From the NCBI RefSeq assembly GCF_000143415.4, contig NW_003314335.1:588113-652112 (forward strand): a stretch of 64,000 nucleotides of DNA, in the 5' to 3' direction. Shown here piece after piece: positions 43,361 through 54,037 of this stretch (position 1 is its first letter; every line of letters begins with the position of its first letter). The translations under genes were made by a program, and so were the position numbers. The notes beneath the pieces are model-generated. The model worked only from the letters and a program-made list of their open reading frames with translations, did not search any database and was not told where the DNA came from. The DNA comes from Selaginella moellendorffii (lineage: Eukaryota; Streptophyta; Lycopodiopsida; Selaginellales; Selaginellaceae).

Positions 43361-45277
43361 ATGGCAACAGATCATACAGTAGAGTGTTTAGCAATCTCGG
43401 TGGAGCGACTAGAGACCCTCTCTTATGCAGACTCAAACACGTACGCTCCTCTTCTACGAAGATGTGGGAGCAGCAAAGCTCTGGAACTGGGAAAGAGAAT
43501 CCACAGGCACATTTGCAAGAGTGGGCACGAACGAGATACTTTCCTGGGGAATCTTCTTGTGGACATGTACGGACGGTGTACGAGAGTAGACGATGCCCGG
43601 GGAGTTTTCGACCGCATCAAGCGGAAGAATCGTTTCTCGTGGAATATCCTTGTGGGAGCATATACCCAGAACGGGCACCTAGAGCTTGCGAGGGAGGTGT
43701 TTGATTCTATGCCAGAGAGAGACGTCGTGTCATGGAATACCATGTTTGGTGCATATGCGCAGCACGGGAATATTCACGAGGCGAGGCTTTTGTTTGAAAA
43801 TATGCCCTTTCATAATGTTGTATCTTGGAATGCCATGATACGGGCATATGCCCAGGGAGGGTATAGTGGTGACGCGGTTTGCTTGTTTCATTCGATGCAA
43901 TTAGAAGGGTTTAAGCCAAACGAGATCACATTCATAGTTGTGATAGATGCTTGGGTTTCTTGGAAGGATTCTCAGCTGGACAATAAAACTCAAAGTTTGG
44001 AATCGTTGGTTATAGATAATGGGTTTCTTGCTGATGTTGCAGTTGGTAATGCTCTCATGAACCTCTACAGCAGATTTGAAAAATTTGACAAGGTTAATTT
44101 TGTGTTTGAAAAGATGGCAAAGCAAGATGTTGTGAGCTGGACTACATTGCTCTCAGCGTATGCCCGAAATGGACATCCAGAGAAAGCTCTCGTGTGTTTG
44201 CCCCTGATGGATTTGGAGGGTCATCATCCAGACAGTATAACTTGCATAACATTGTGCGAGGCTTGTGGAGAACTCGGTTCCTTGAAGCAATGCCTTGAGA
44301 CTCAAGCAGTGATAGATGATGTTTCTAGTGACGTCAGATCAAATACAAAAGTTGGAAATGCTTTGGTCACAATGTACGGAAAATGTGGTGGAGTTGATCT
44401 TGCAAGTCAATCCTTTAATAAAATTCCCAGCAAGGACGTAATAAGCTGGACTGCCTTGATCACAGCCAATGCCATAAATGGGCATCCGCACAAAGCAATG
44501 AGAGTTTTCAAGCTGATGGATCTTGAGGGTTTTTGCGTGGACAAGGTTGCGTGGATTAGCATGATCGATGCTTGCACTTGTGCTTCCGCCATTTTTGAGG
44601 GGAGATTGATCCACTCGGCTCTAGTGTCGCGAGGAGGATCAATCGATCTCGAAGTATCCAATGCTCTCCTCAGCATGTACGCTAAATGCGGTAGCCTGAA
44701 AGATGCCGTGGCGATTCTAGACGTGATTCCTTCCCTGGACATTGTGGGATGGAACGCCATGATCACGGCATTTGCCCGGAGTGGGCATTACACCAAAACT
44801 ATAGATTTCTATCGCCTCATGGCTCTGGAGGGATCTTCTCGACCAAACTCCATCACTTTTATCAGCGTCTTGAGTGCTTGCAGCCACAAAGGACTCGTCA
44901 AAGATGGAATATCCCATTTCACTTCGATGGTCTGGGACTATGGGATTGAACCTGTAATCGACCATTACTTGTGCATGGTTGATCTCTTGGGTCGAGGTGG
45001 CGAGCTTAGAGATGCCGAGGAGCTACTAAAGAATATGCCCGTCGTGCCCAACGAGGTGGCATGGCGGACGCTCTTGAGCGCCTGTGGAACAAATGGGGAC
45101 ATTGGACGGGGAAAGTCGGCAGTCAAGAGAATCGAGCGCGAGACCTCATCGTCTCTGGCAGGTCGCAGGCTCGAATCGCTGGAGAAGACCTTTAGTGCCG
45201 GTGGTCGCGGTTTCGAATCTAGGGACGGGAAAATGGCCGTGTCACATTTTCCTCAATGCCTTCTATCCTCCAACTAA
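43361..45277 (+). CDS. PLS-class pentatricopeptide repeat protein without DYW domain
   Basis: An intronless frame of 638 codons, as usual for PPR genes. From about residue 25 there are roughly a dozen to fifteen PPR repeats, with recurring DVVSWNTM..AYAQ.G, NALMNLYSRF and VISWTALITANAINGHPHKAMRVFKLM. The mix of P, L and S repeats is the plant PLS type that binds organellar RNA. Near residues 560-575 it has the AWRTLLSACGTNGD segment where the E domain starts, but E/E+ and DYW domains are missing. Instead, some 45 unrelated residues (ERETSSSLAGRRLES... to LLSSN) close the frame. The gene is therefore probably truncated by a sequence change, or works without editing-deaminase activity. The first 30 residues give only a weak targeting signal. 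Confidence 0.88.
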   Translation: MATDHTVECLAISVERLETLSYADSNTYAPLLRRCGSSKALELGKRIHRHICKSGHERDTFLGNLLVDMYGRCTRVDDARGVFDRIKRKNRFSWNILVGAYTQNGHLELAREVFDSMPERDVVSWNTMFGAYAQHGNIHEARLLFENMPFHNVVSWNAMIRAYAQGGYSGDAVCLFHSMQLEGFKPNEITFIVVIDAWVSWKDSQLDNKTQSLESLVIDNGFLADVAVGNALMNLYSRFEKFDKVNFVFEKMAKQDVVSWTTLLSAYARNGHPEKALVCLPLMDLEGHHPDSITCITLCEACGELGSLKQCLETQAVIDDVSSDVRSNTKVGNALVTMYGKCGGVDLASQSFNKIPSKDVISWTALITANAINGHPHKAMRVFKLMDLEGFCVDKVAWISMIDACTCASAIFEGRLIHSALVSRGGSIDLEVSNALLSMYAKCGSLKDAVAILDVIPSLDIVGWNAMITAFARSGHYTKTIDFYRLMALEGSSRPNSITFISVLSACSHKGLVKDGISHFTSMVWDYGIEPVIDHYLCMVDLLGRGGELRDAEELLKNMPVVPNEVAWRTLLSACGTNGDIGRGKSAVKRIERETSSSLAGRRLESLEKTFSAGGRGFESRDGKMAVSHFPQCLLSSN

Positions 45278-45319
45278 GTTGTTCTCTAGGTTTCGAGTAG
45301 CAAGGCGCTGGGCGTGGCC

Positions 45320-46818
45320 ATGGCGCTCACGGCGGGGACGAGCGCGGCGTGCTGCTCGGCGATGCCATCGTGCCTCCGCGAGGATTCGCAATGGTTCGGG
45401 GAGGAGCGCATGGCGTGGCCGAGATTTTTCAGAGGCAGCACAGGGATTAGGGGAAGGAGCACGAGCAGCACCGCTAGTAGCAGCAGATTTTGCGTGGTTT
45501 CGAGGATGGGAGGCGGTAGAAGGGGAGGAAGGAGTGGCGGTGGGAGAAGAGGTGGTCGAGGACGAAGGGGCAATAGGGGCGCGGAGACTGTGAGTGAGGA
45601 TGATGGCCCAACGATGAATGAGCGCATCAGGTAACACTAGCGAATGCTTTCGATAGAATTTTTCTCCGGTGTGAGCCTCTTCTAAAACTCTTTCTTGCAT
45701 TCCAGAGCTCCAATTCTTCGTCTTATTGGAGAGGACTCACAGCAGGTACCATAAATATTTTTTTAGAAGGTCCAATTTTTTTTTTTGATCATGGTTTTTC
45801 ATGTTTAGATTGGGATTGTTCCAAGGGAGGATGCGTTTCAAAGGGCTGAACGATTAGAGCTTGATCTCGTGAGCTTTCTTTCCTTCTTATTTGGAGATTC
45901 TGACAATGTTTTCTCTTCTGTAGGTTCTTATTTCAGCTGACTCCGATCCACCGGTGGCCAAGTTGATGGATTACAGGTGAGAATGTTTCTGGCATTGCTG
46001 TCGAGACGAAAGTAACACAGCCAAATATTTACAGTGGATTCATTTGATGGCAGCAAATACAAGTACGAGCAGCAAAAGAAGAAAAGGGACCAGCAGAAAA
46101 AAGCAGCTGGTATTACGTTTTTTTACAGCATTGGGTGTACGTGTTGATCATCGCCGTTTTTCTGTTGTTTCTCTCCGCAGCTAGCAGAGTGGAGATCAAA
46201 GAATTGAAAATGAGGTAAGATGTCACGCTTCCTAAAACCATGGCTGTAGCTCTTACTTACACCCCCGTGTGCTACAGATATAACATCGATACCCACGACT
46301 ACGAAGTTCGACTGAAGCAAGCGAAGAATTTCCTAAAAGATGGCGACAAGGTAACGTTTTTTCTCAGCGGCGTGATGACTTAGAATGGTTTTGCTTGCCT
46401 TGCCGCACAGGTGAAAGTGTTCATGCCTTTCAGAGGCCGAGAAGCCCAATTCAAGGATTTGGGCGTGAAGCTCCTAAGAAAATTCGAGGAAGACATTGGA
46501 GAGGTATGGAGCTTTCATTTTTGTTTCATATCCAGCACATAAGTTTCCGTTTCGTGCTCTCAGATGGGATCCCTGGAAAACAAACTAGCTGACGAAGGGA
46601 GAACAATGTACATGACGTTAGCACCCAACAAGATCCAGGCCTCCAAGTCGGAGAAATCCAAGCCGAGGCAATCCAAGGACGAGGAGGACGAAGAAATCGT
46701 GTCCGAGAGCGATGAGATTGCTGAGAGTGAAGAAGAAGAAGACGAAGAAAACGATGGCGATGATTCGGCCGAAGAAGAAATCCGCGAAGAACAGGCAACA
46801 GCGGCCACAGTCTCTTAA
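45320..46818 (+). CDS. infC: Translation initiation factor IF-3, plastid type
   Basis: Nine exons (45320-45630, 45706-45745, 45809-45868, 45924-45976, 46054-46109, 46181-46214, 46278-46350, 46411-46503 and 46564-46818) join to 324 residues. A Ser/Arg-rich leader and a Gly/Arg-rich stretch (GGGRRGGRSGGGRRGG) precede the IF3 N-domain: MNERIRAPILRLIGEDSQQ, then VLISADSDPPVAKLMDY. The C-domain shows KELKMRYNIDTHDYEVRLKQ, FLKDGDKVKVFMPFRGRE and LAPNKIQ. A C-terminal acidic tail of about 60 residues (Glu/Asp/Ser) is typical of plastid forms. It binds the small ribosomal subunit and checks the start codon. The start is 42 bp after the PPR stop, so the PPR 3' end and this promoter overlap. Confidence 0.92.
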
Positions 46819-47083
46819 AGAGCTTTTTTTTTTGGTTCCTTGTTGTACAGGGCGATTAGTTTGTTTGAAAAGAGTATATTCCTTTGGCATCTTTTCGAAA
46901 ATTGTAGCCGTTGGTAGAGGAGATTTTAGGGTTCTTGGAGGGCATGGCGTGGCGCTGCGGCGGATCTGTGGCGCTGGCGCGGGAATGCTACTGGTTGTAA
47001 GTTGCGGGAGGAGATCTTAGAGTAGGATTTGGGGGCCCGGCGATTGATCGAGCGATGCGAGCAGCGGCAGGGTTTGGGGAGTG

Positions 47084-48082
47084 ATGGGTAGTGAAAGACT
47101 GGCAGGGAAGCGGCCTCCTCCGACTCCTCAGGCTGCGCAGAGGAGGAAGCTTGCGAATATCACGAATTTACAGTTCGTTGAAGAGAATCCTGTCAAAGTC
47201 GAGCTCCAACAGGTAGGCTGTGTGGGTGTGCTCAAAGGGAATAAAAAAATTCATGGGATGTTCTTGGCAGGACGTGGCGAAATTAAAGAGCCAAGTCGAA
47301 GCGCAGGCTGCTCACATCGAGAAGCTCGAGCTAGCTTTGGAGCAAAAGTCCGCCCAGAACGAGGAAATTATACAGCACTACTATCGGCAGTACAAGGTGA
47401 GGATTTCTTTCTTTCTCGCTCCTTTGTGTTCTATGCGATGAGTTTGTGTTCTAAGATTTTCTTTTTCTGTTTCCTTGACACAGGAGCTAGAGCAAGCACG
47501 ACAAGAGGTTTGTTTGTCACACAAGCTCGAGATCCCAGAGACTAACTTTTGATTGTTTTGATAGATGAAACTCTTACAGCACGAGTACACACAAATGTGT
47601 AGCGTGTATAGGATAAGCAAGAGCGAACTCCAGGTACTCAAACACTCGTTTTTCTCTTCTTTCATAGCCCATCTTGCGAAACGAGCGTACTCGCCTTGCT
47701 TCAGAGCCAACTCGAGGAAGCCAACGAGCAAATCAGGCGGCTCACTGAGAAAGAAAACCAGCCTCAACGAAAGAAGTCCAAGTCGCCACTGCCACCGCCG
47801 CCGAGCATGCAAGCCAAGCCGACGAGAAAACGCAGATCCACCAGAGTGGTTTCCACCAAAGTCCAGAGCTACTGCCCGGCTTCGATCAAAGTGGAGGAGG
47901 AGCCGGAGCTGCCAGAGTTCGTCACGTCTCGAGCGTCTTCTCCCGGGGTAGTGATCAAAACCGAGAATTTTGTGAGAGCGCGGGCCGTGAGCACTTCCGG
48001 GAGGCCCGTGAGAAGAGCCGTGGAGACCGTGTCCTCGTACAAGGAGCCACCTCTCAACACGAAAATGCGAAGGCCCGGATAG
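47084..48082 (+). CDS. SGO1: Shugoshin, centromere cohesion protector
   Basis: Exons 47084-47212, 47271-47396, 47484-47507, 47565-47633 and 47705-48082 join to 241 residues. The N-terminus has RRKLANITNLQ, the plant shugoshin opening, followed by a coiled coil (VAKLKSQVEAQAAHIEKLELALEQK... to about residue 130). A basic, Pro-rich middle (KKSKSPLPPPPS, KPTRKRRSTR) leads to the C-terminal SGO motif, KEPPLNTKMRRPG. In other eukaryotes it recruits PP2A to centromeres and shields cohesin in meiosis. One exon is only 24 bp. The stop is 56 bp from the stop of the convergent CAF gene, so the 3' ends likely overlap. Confidence 0.88.
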
Positions 48083-48138
48083 CTCGAGAAGAAGGTACTC
48101 CTCGCCTTGTACTCTAGATACTTACTTGCTCTATTCCA

Positions 48139-50380
48139 TCATCTCGGAGAAGCTAACAGCTTGGCCAGTTCGTCCACCGGTAAAACTCCCACAGACGGCT
48201 CGGGAGGAGGCAAAGGCTCCGCCAGCCTCTTCTGGAGTAGAAGTTCCTCGCGTCTCTTGTTGCGGTCCTCCACCTCGAACACTTTCGGCTCGTCCTCTTC
48301 GTCCTCGGGCCGGGGCACGCGTTTCACCGGCGGCGGAGCTCCACAAAGTGACTTAACAGTGTCGGGATCCAACTGGTTGTCCTCCAGAGTGGTCACCATC
48401 CCGAAGTTTATAGCTCGCTCCCACAAGTTCTCGAGTTCCTTGGCAGCTTGTAGCAAGGCCGGATCCACTTGGTTGGGTTCTTCCGACGCGTCGCTGTTTT
48501 CCTTCCCCTCGAAAACACTCTGCCGGATGAAATCCTGCGTGGCTTGCTCGCCCTCGGTGAGTTTTGCAGGGCCTCTCCACATGAGGACGCAGTTGTCTTC
48601 GAAAGATAGAAGGACGATTCCCAAGAGCTCCTGGAGTGATTGATTGTAAACACGAAAGTTTGTATGAAAATCTAACTAAGTTGGAGGAGTACGTACCTTG
48701 AGCTTGGCTCCGATCTTTCTTACATCGGCGATGTTCATGCCTCGGCAGTCGAGCTTCACTAGCTCGTCCACTTCGAATGCGGACTTAACTTCGTTCACGA
48801 GATGCAAGTAAACACCGTTTCTAGCTGCACAGCAAGTTAGTCGAGTGGTCTGTGAGTTCTAGGTGCTACAAACTTACATAGCTTAGTGAGTGGTTTCACT
48901 CGTCGGCCCCGTCGTCGCAAGTAGTCGGCGTGCTCCACGCTCAAACCCGCCGGAGCCTGCTGGATAAGTCGCGGATAGATCGGCACTGGAGGCTTCCACA
49001 TCATGAGAGGAATCTCAGGCCGGTATCTTGGGTTGTAGTTGCGTCCTCGAAACAAATAGATCGATCCACCATGCCGCTGGATGATCTTACCGCCAGTCTT
49101 GTCCTGAAAAACCAGACTCCATCATACAAGAGAAGAGAAAGAGAACAAAAATTCTTCAAGCTAACCTCTATGTGAAAGCACACATTGTCCATGTCGATGG
49201 TTGGAACTCCCTTGCACCGGAGCTTGATAACTCGTCTGCGTTTCCAGTGGCAGTGGATCAAATCCAGCATATTGTGCGTTAGCCCGTCCCTGCCTGAGCT
49301 GATTGATCGCTGTCAGCTCGAGAAAAACACAAGAAACGAAGAGAAAAAAGAGAAAGACTTACCAATATTAACTTGCCGATGCTCCTTGTTGCACGCTAGA
49401 ACAAGGTCTCCAATCTCATCCGGAGTGAGAGGCTCTCCCATCACCTCCTCTCGAGTGGTCGCCAGGATTGGACGCTGTCCTTCCAGAAACGGACCCGCCG
49501 GCTCGACCGGCTTCACGCCTTTGAGATTCGGAGGCGGCGGATTGAAAGAGTCGATCTCGTGTCGCTTCTTCTTGCTGGGAGGCAGCGGCTTTCTTCCAGT
49601 CCACGGCCTCGGCATCGTGTCGGGACCGAAAGGAGAGAACTGCGGGCCTCGCTCGGCGATAGGTTCTTCCTTTGGCATCTCCGAGTATGTGTACTGGAAC
49701 TCGAAAGGAAGCTCGTAAACCGGCCGCTCTTCCGCGGGCTCACTGCGAATCCACCGAGTAGCAAAGCCTTGCTGGAGCCGGTTTGGATACTTTGGCACTG
49801 GCAGCTCGAGATGTTCTCGTGGCAAAGGTGGCGGCCTCACTCGACGAGCAGAGCTTGCCTGTTCTAGGTGTTTCCTCGACCAATTGGGAAGATTTGATCC
49901 TTCTGGAAACTGGAGAGATGGAGCAGGAGGAGGAGACGGGGAAGCGTCCAATCCTTGCGAAGAGCTCTCACTCGGTTGCGAAGAACTGGAGTAGCCTCTG
50001 GAAGCCGGCGGTAAGATTGGCCGAGGAGGCCGCTTTGTAGGACTGGATATCTTCCGGAAGGGCTCGTTCTTGGAGTACTTGGAATATCTCCCTGGAATGG
50101 AGGGCCGTGACGCGACGGAGCGCGAGCCCGCCGATCGAAATCCATCATCCGGATGGAATTCCTGCCCCTGCTGCGGTCCTAGATCCCGTGCTCTGTCCGA
50201 GAACATCGAGTAGCGTTGCGGATTGCTGCCATTGTCATCGCTGGCGCCCGCATTGTACTGCTGGATCGATGCCGCGCACGCGCAGCACGATTTCTTGGGG
50301 ATTGCCTCGTACCTGAGAGCCCTGGGGAGGAAGAAGCGCCTGGCGGGGATCACAGCGCTCAGCGCCATGCTACATTCCAT
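48139..50380 (-). CDS. CRS2-associated factor (CAF1/CAF2-like), plastid group II intron splicing
   Basis: Exons on the minus strand are 50380-49363, 49293-49166, 49103-48878, 48824-48697 and 48630-48139; they join to 663 residues. A Ser/Arg-rich transit-like start (from M at 50380 or 50368) is followed by a Pro-rich region. [20 protein letters not shown] and a GEPLTPDEI block then introduce the first CRM domain, with [19 protein letters not shown] and [17 protein letters not shown]. The linker [16 protein letters not shown] leads to the second CRM domain ([40 protein letters not shown]). A C-terminal tail has [24 protein letters not shown] proteins pair with CRS2 to splice subsets of chloroplast group II introns. 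I cannot tell CAF1 from CAF2. Confidence 0.9.
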
Positions 50381-50601
50381 AAACCCTAGCTAGCATCTTC
50401 GCCATCAAACGGCCGAGATTCACGGTACCTATTTTCTAGGGCTCTTTAGGGTTTTTGGGAACTCTCCCAGGGATGGAGGAGGCCGCGGCGATGGCGCAAT
50501 GGGGCCGCTGGGCGATCGGGAGGTAAGCAAGGGTAGCGGCGCCAGGAGCTGCAATGAGAGCGTGAGGAGGAAATCTGGATTTTGGGAGAGATTTCGGGGG
50601 A
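50381..50601. promoter_or_regulatory. Bidirectional promoter between CAF-like and SURP genes
   Basis: Only about 220 bp separate the two divergent start codons. AAACCCTAG (50391-50399) and TAGGGTTTTTGG (50448-50459) are telo-box-like motifs, one on each strand, often found in promoters of plant translation and housekeeping genes. No clear TATA box is seen. Confidence 0.5.
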
Positions 50602-53375
50602 ATGGACAAGGGAAACGCGTCGTGGGAGCAAGTCCACAGGATCTTGTTCCCGGGAGGGCCAGTTCCAGTGTCGCTGCTGGATGCTAGCAGCCATCCCCAT
50701 TCCGGCGCAGGGCTCCTGGGGCCGCCCCCAGGGATGAAGAGTCCGTTTGAAATGCTACCGGATTTTGGGAATTCCTTGCAGGGCGGGCCGCCGCTAGCAC
50801 CGCCAAGGCCACCGCTCGCAGATCCCAGGCTCGTTACGAGAAGAGAAGACAGTCTCCATTTCTTCGCGATCCCTCCTCCGGTTCCAAGGGACCCGAAAAT
50901 GCTGCATCACATCAAACTCTTCGCGGCGTTTGTGGCCAAGTTCGGTGTGGAGAATGAGTCGCTGGTGCGAGCAAAGCAGCAGGGAAAATCAGAGTTCTCG
51001 TTCTTGTATGGCGGAGAGCCAGGGAGCGAGGCGAGTATTGGGCGTCACTACTACGAGTGGCAAAAGGAAGTGATGCTCAAAGTCTTGGAGGCCAGGAAAG
51101 CGGTGTCCGAGGGGAAGATACCTCCAGATCGTCTTAGATCGATGCAGCGGGAGCTGGAGCAGTGTTTGCAAGGCGTGCAAACTCTAAGAGGTACTCAAAT
51201 GTCAAAGTTTTACATTTAGCTTAGATTCTTGGTAGTTACAACGAATGCCTCCTTGCACAGTGCATTCAGCAATGTGAATGTGTTTTTTCTTTCCTGTCTG
51301 CTTATTCCTAGAATGGTTTTCTCATGGTAAGTTCGATTGTTTTGCTGGAATCTCATTGTACGTGGATTCCGCTGATTCCTAGAATGGTTCTCTCATGGTA
51401 TGTGCTATTGTTTTGCTGGAATTTTGTTGTACGTGGTTTCCAATTCCTATGGTTTCTGTTGCTATAATCTCATTGTACGTGGTTCCCTTTTTTGGCACAG
51501 ATTTTCGTCTCGAGGCAATCATTGGCTTACCAGAAAATGGTAAGCTTGACTGGCAAAAGATTGCACTAGAAGTTGGCGTGCCACTTCCGGGAGAGAGACG
51601 GCCATCTTTCGCCGAGCCGTCTGAGAAGGATAAGATGGCTCCGAAGCCTCAGATGGCGAAGCCAGTTATGGATGCTCCTACTGACCCCAGGCGAAACGTG
51701 AAAACGGACCGTACTCGCGGTGGAGCTGGACGGAGGGACGAGAAAGAAGCCAAGGAGGAATTTCCCAGTCCAGGCAACCGAAGAAGAAGACGAAGTAGAA
51801 GCAGGTCTCCCGAAAGAGATAGACACCGGCCACGAAGTCCATCACACAGAAACCATTCACCCCGACGCCGTGGAAGATCTCACAGGTCAGCTCCGGCAGC
51901 TTTTCTCCCTTCGTTCTCCTCTTCGTTTTATAAAACAGTGCTTGTTCTTCTTTCGTGCTTTGTTGCCTCACCAAAGTCTGATCTAGCAAAGTTTTCTTTA
52001 TTTTCTTTGCTCCAGCCGCTCGCCAAGACGGAGGGAGCGATTTCAATCTAAACGCGACGCTGACGAGAGAAAAGATGACAGTAACAACAACAAACTCACT
52101 CACCACCATCACCAGCCGGGCCAGAGCTTGCAGCAGCAGCCGGAGCCGTTGCCTTTGGAAGCGTTACCGTTCGCAAGCCAGCACGTCGGTCACATTCTAG
52201 CTCCCCCGCCTCAGCCGCCAGCAAACTTGGAGCATCCACCGGGATTTGCAGTGGCAGCGGACAACACCACTTTTGCTAGATATATCACTGCTCCTCTGAT
52301 GCACGACTCGCAGCAAGGTCCACCGCTTCCACCGCAGCAGCAGCAGCACCATTTTGCAAGCATCTCTCAGGATCCAGGACTGCCGAGAGTTCCTGGCAGT
52401 TACCCCCAAGTTGGTGCGGCATTTGCACCCGCTTTGTCTGAAATACCAGCTCAACAGCAGCAATTTTTACTCCAGCAGTTGCAATTGTCTCACATCCAAA
52501 GCCAGCTGAGCAACGGGCCGCTGGGACCGCAACCGCCACCTCCGCCGCCGCCGCCTTGGTCCTCTGGTGGCGAAGTTTTGCCGCTCGAAGTCCACGCTCC
52601 TCCTCCGCAGCACTTTGTGGGACTTGTTGGTGGGCAGCCTCCTCCTCCTCCGCCACCCTCGGCTCCAGTTCCAGCGATTTTTCTCCGGCAGCAACCGGGT
52701 GTTTCAGCTGAAAAGTATGATCCGCTACAGCCAACTTCGTCGTCGAACGACGTGGAGATGGAAGTGGAGGGCGGCTCTTCTCCGAAAGCAGCAGCGGCGG
52801 TGGCTGTGGCGGCAGACGAGGAGCCGGAGGTTGTGAATTCCAAGCTCGAAGTTGCGGAGGCGGGCTCCAAGAGGTCTTCCGAGGCTGCCGCAACCAGCAA
52901 GGAGAAGGATCACAAGGAGAAGGATCACCACAAGGAGGAAGACGGCGACGAGGATGGAGAGCGCTTGCAAAAGGAGAGGAGCGAGAAGGATGGGCGAGCT
53001 CTCAAGGTGGTGAGGAACACAGTCGCGGAGTTCGTCAAGGAGCTGCTCAATCCAAAGTGGAGGGATGGAGTTCTCAGCAAGGACGACTTCAAGGTGATCG
53101 CGCAAAAGGCCGTGAACAAAGTGGTGGGGAACTTGCAAGGCTCGCAGATCCCCAAAGGCACCGAGCGAGTGGATCGATTCATGGCTTCGTCCAAGGACAA
53201 GATCGTCAAGCTCGTCCAGGTATGAAAGAAAACTCTTTTTTCCTCACTCTCTCGATCGATTATCCTCAGCCATGGTTTGTCAATCCAGGAATACGTCGAG
53301 AAGCACACGAAAAACGCTCCAGCTCCATCCTCCACTGCCGCTACCGCCGAGGAAGACAATGGTGCTGCGTCATAG
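50602..53375 (+). CDS. SURP (SWAP) domain splicing-related protein with C-terminal SRI-like domain
   Basis: Exons 50602-51190, 51501-51885, 52016-53219 and 53289-53375 give 754 residues. Residues about 90-180 form a SURP module (HHIKLFAAFVAKFGVENESLV, then FSFLYGGEPGSEASIGRHYYEWQKE), an RNA-processing fold. An Arg/Ser segment near 270-330 (RRRRRSRSRSPERDRHRPRS) is SR-like. A long Gln/Pro/His-rich region with poly-Pro follows. The C-terminal 90 residues (VRNTVAEFVKELLNPKWRDG, DDFKVIAQKAVNKVVGNL) resemble the SRI-type helical domain that contacts the RNA polymerase II tail. A nuclear role in splicing or coupling to transcription is inferred. The first intron is about 310 bp, much longer than usual here, and has repeated TTCCTAGAATGGTT-type blocks. 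Confidence 0.78.
51191..51500 (+). repeat. Intron with short tandem duplications
   Basis: The first intron of the SURP gene repeats a 60-65 bp unit containing TTCCTAGAATGGTT.TCTCATGGTA and CTCATTGTACGTGG two to three times (about 51305-51485). Other introns in the gene are 69-130 bp. Confidence 0.65.
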
Positions 53376-54037
53376 CAAGAACTTCGCAAGAACTTCAAAG
53401 GAAAAAGCTCGAGGAGTGCTGCGACATCCCCTCGAGAGGGCGATGGATGATCCAACTCACTCTTATTGACAGACATAGGACTAAAATCTTCTTAAAATGT
53501 AAAAAACTCCTCTGTCCCATACTTTGATCAAAGGTTGATATATGTATGACATTAGCAAAGGGTCTAGACATTGGATAAAATTCAGGACAAATCGCTGGCC
53601 GTTGGATAGGGCGGATCCAACGGCTTGTGGAAACCCTTTTACGAGCTCTCGAGCTCCTCCTCGAGCTTCCAGGAAATCGCGAGGCGAGGGATCACTCTTA
53701 GGGCGGCGGAATCGGTGACCGGAAGCGACGCATCCCTGGTAGCAGCAGCACGAATTTAATGCGGATTGGAGGTATTTAGGCGCGGATCATGGATTCTAGG
53801 ACGCGGATTTGGATTTAGGGGTTGGAGTTTTGGCGATCGCGGTGTTTTGATCGCTTGGCGGTCCATGGATTCTGGAAATCGCGACGATCGCCTCGGCGAG
53901 CCGCAGATTGTGAATGGATTCCGGTGAGCTCGTGTTGACAACAAAATATTGTTGTTCGCTTCTCATTGGTTTTATTTGTTCTTTGCCTTTTCTTATCTAA
54001 TGTTTGTCTAACGCTCAGGCCGCATTGCGCGAAAGCG
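53376..54037 (+). promoter_or_regulatory. Intergenic region and 5' leader of the CAX gene
   Basis: No coding signal. A possible leader intron runs from 53923 (CCG/GTGAGC) to 54018 (GCTCAG), 96 bp, ending 19 bp before the ATG. The strand switches in the 53560-53700 stretch are GC-rich with CTCGAG repeats, perhaps the core promoter. Confidence 0.45.

Noticed and set aside
45160-45220. Possible tRNA genes (GGTTTCGAATC-like T-arms)
   Set aside because: No acceptor or anticodon stems can be paired around them. I keep them only as a hint of a tRNA-derived repeat.
52285-52900. Minus-strand frames of 136-202 codons opposite the SURP gene
   Set aside because: They mirror the Gln/Pro-rich coding exon. 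The plus frame joins cleanly to its neighbours by splicing and has domain motifs.
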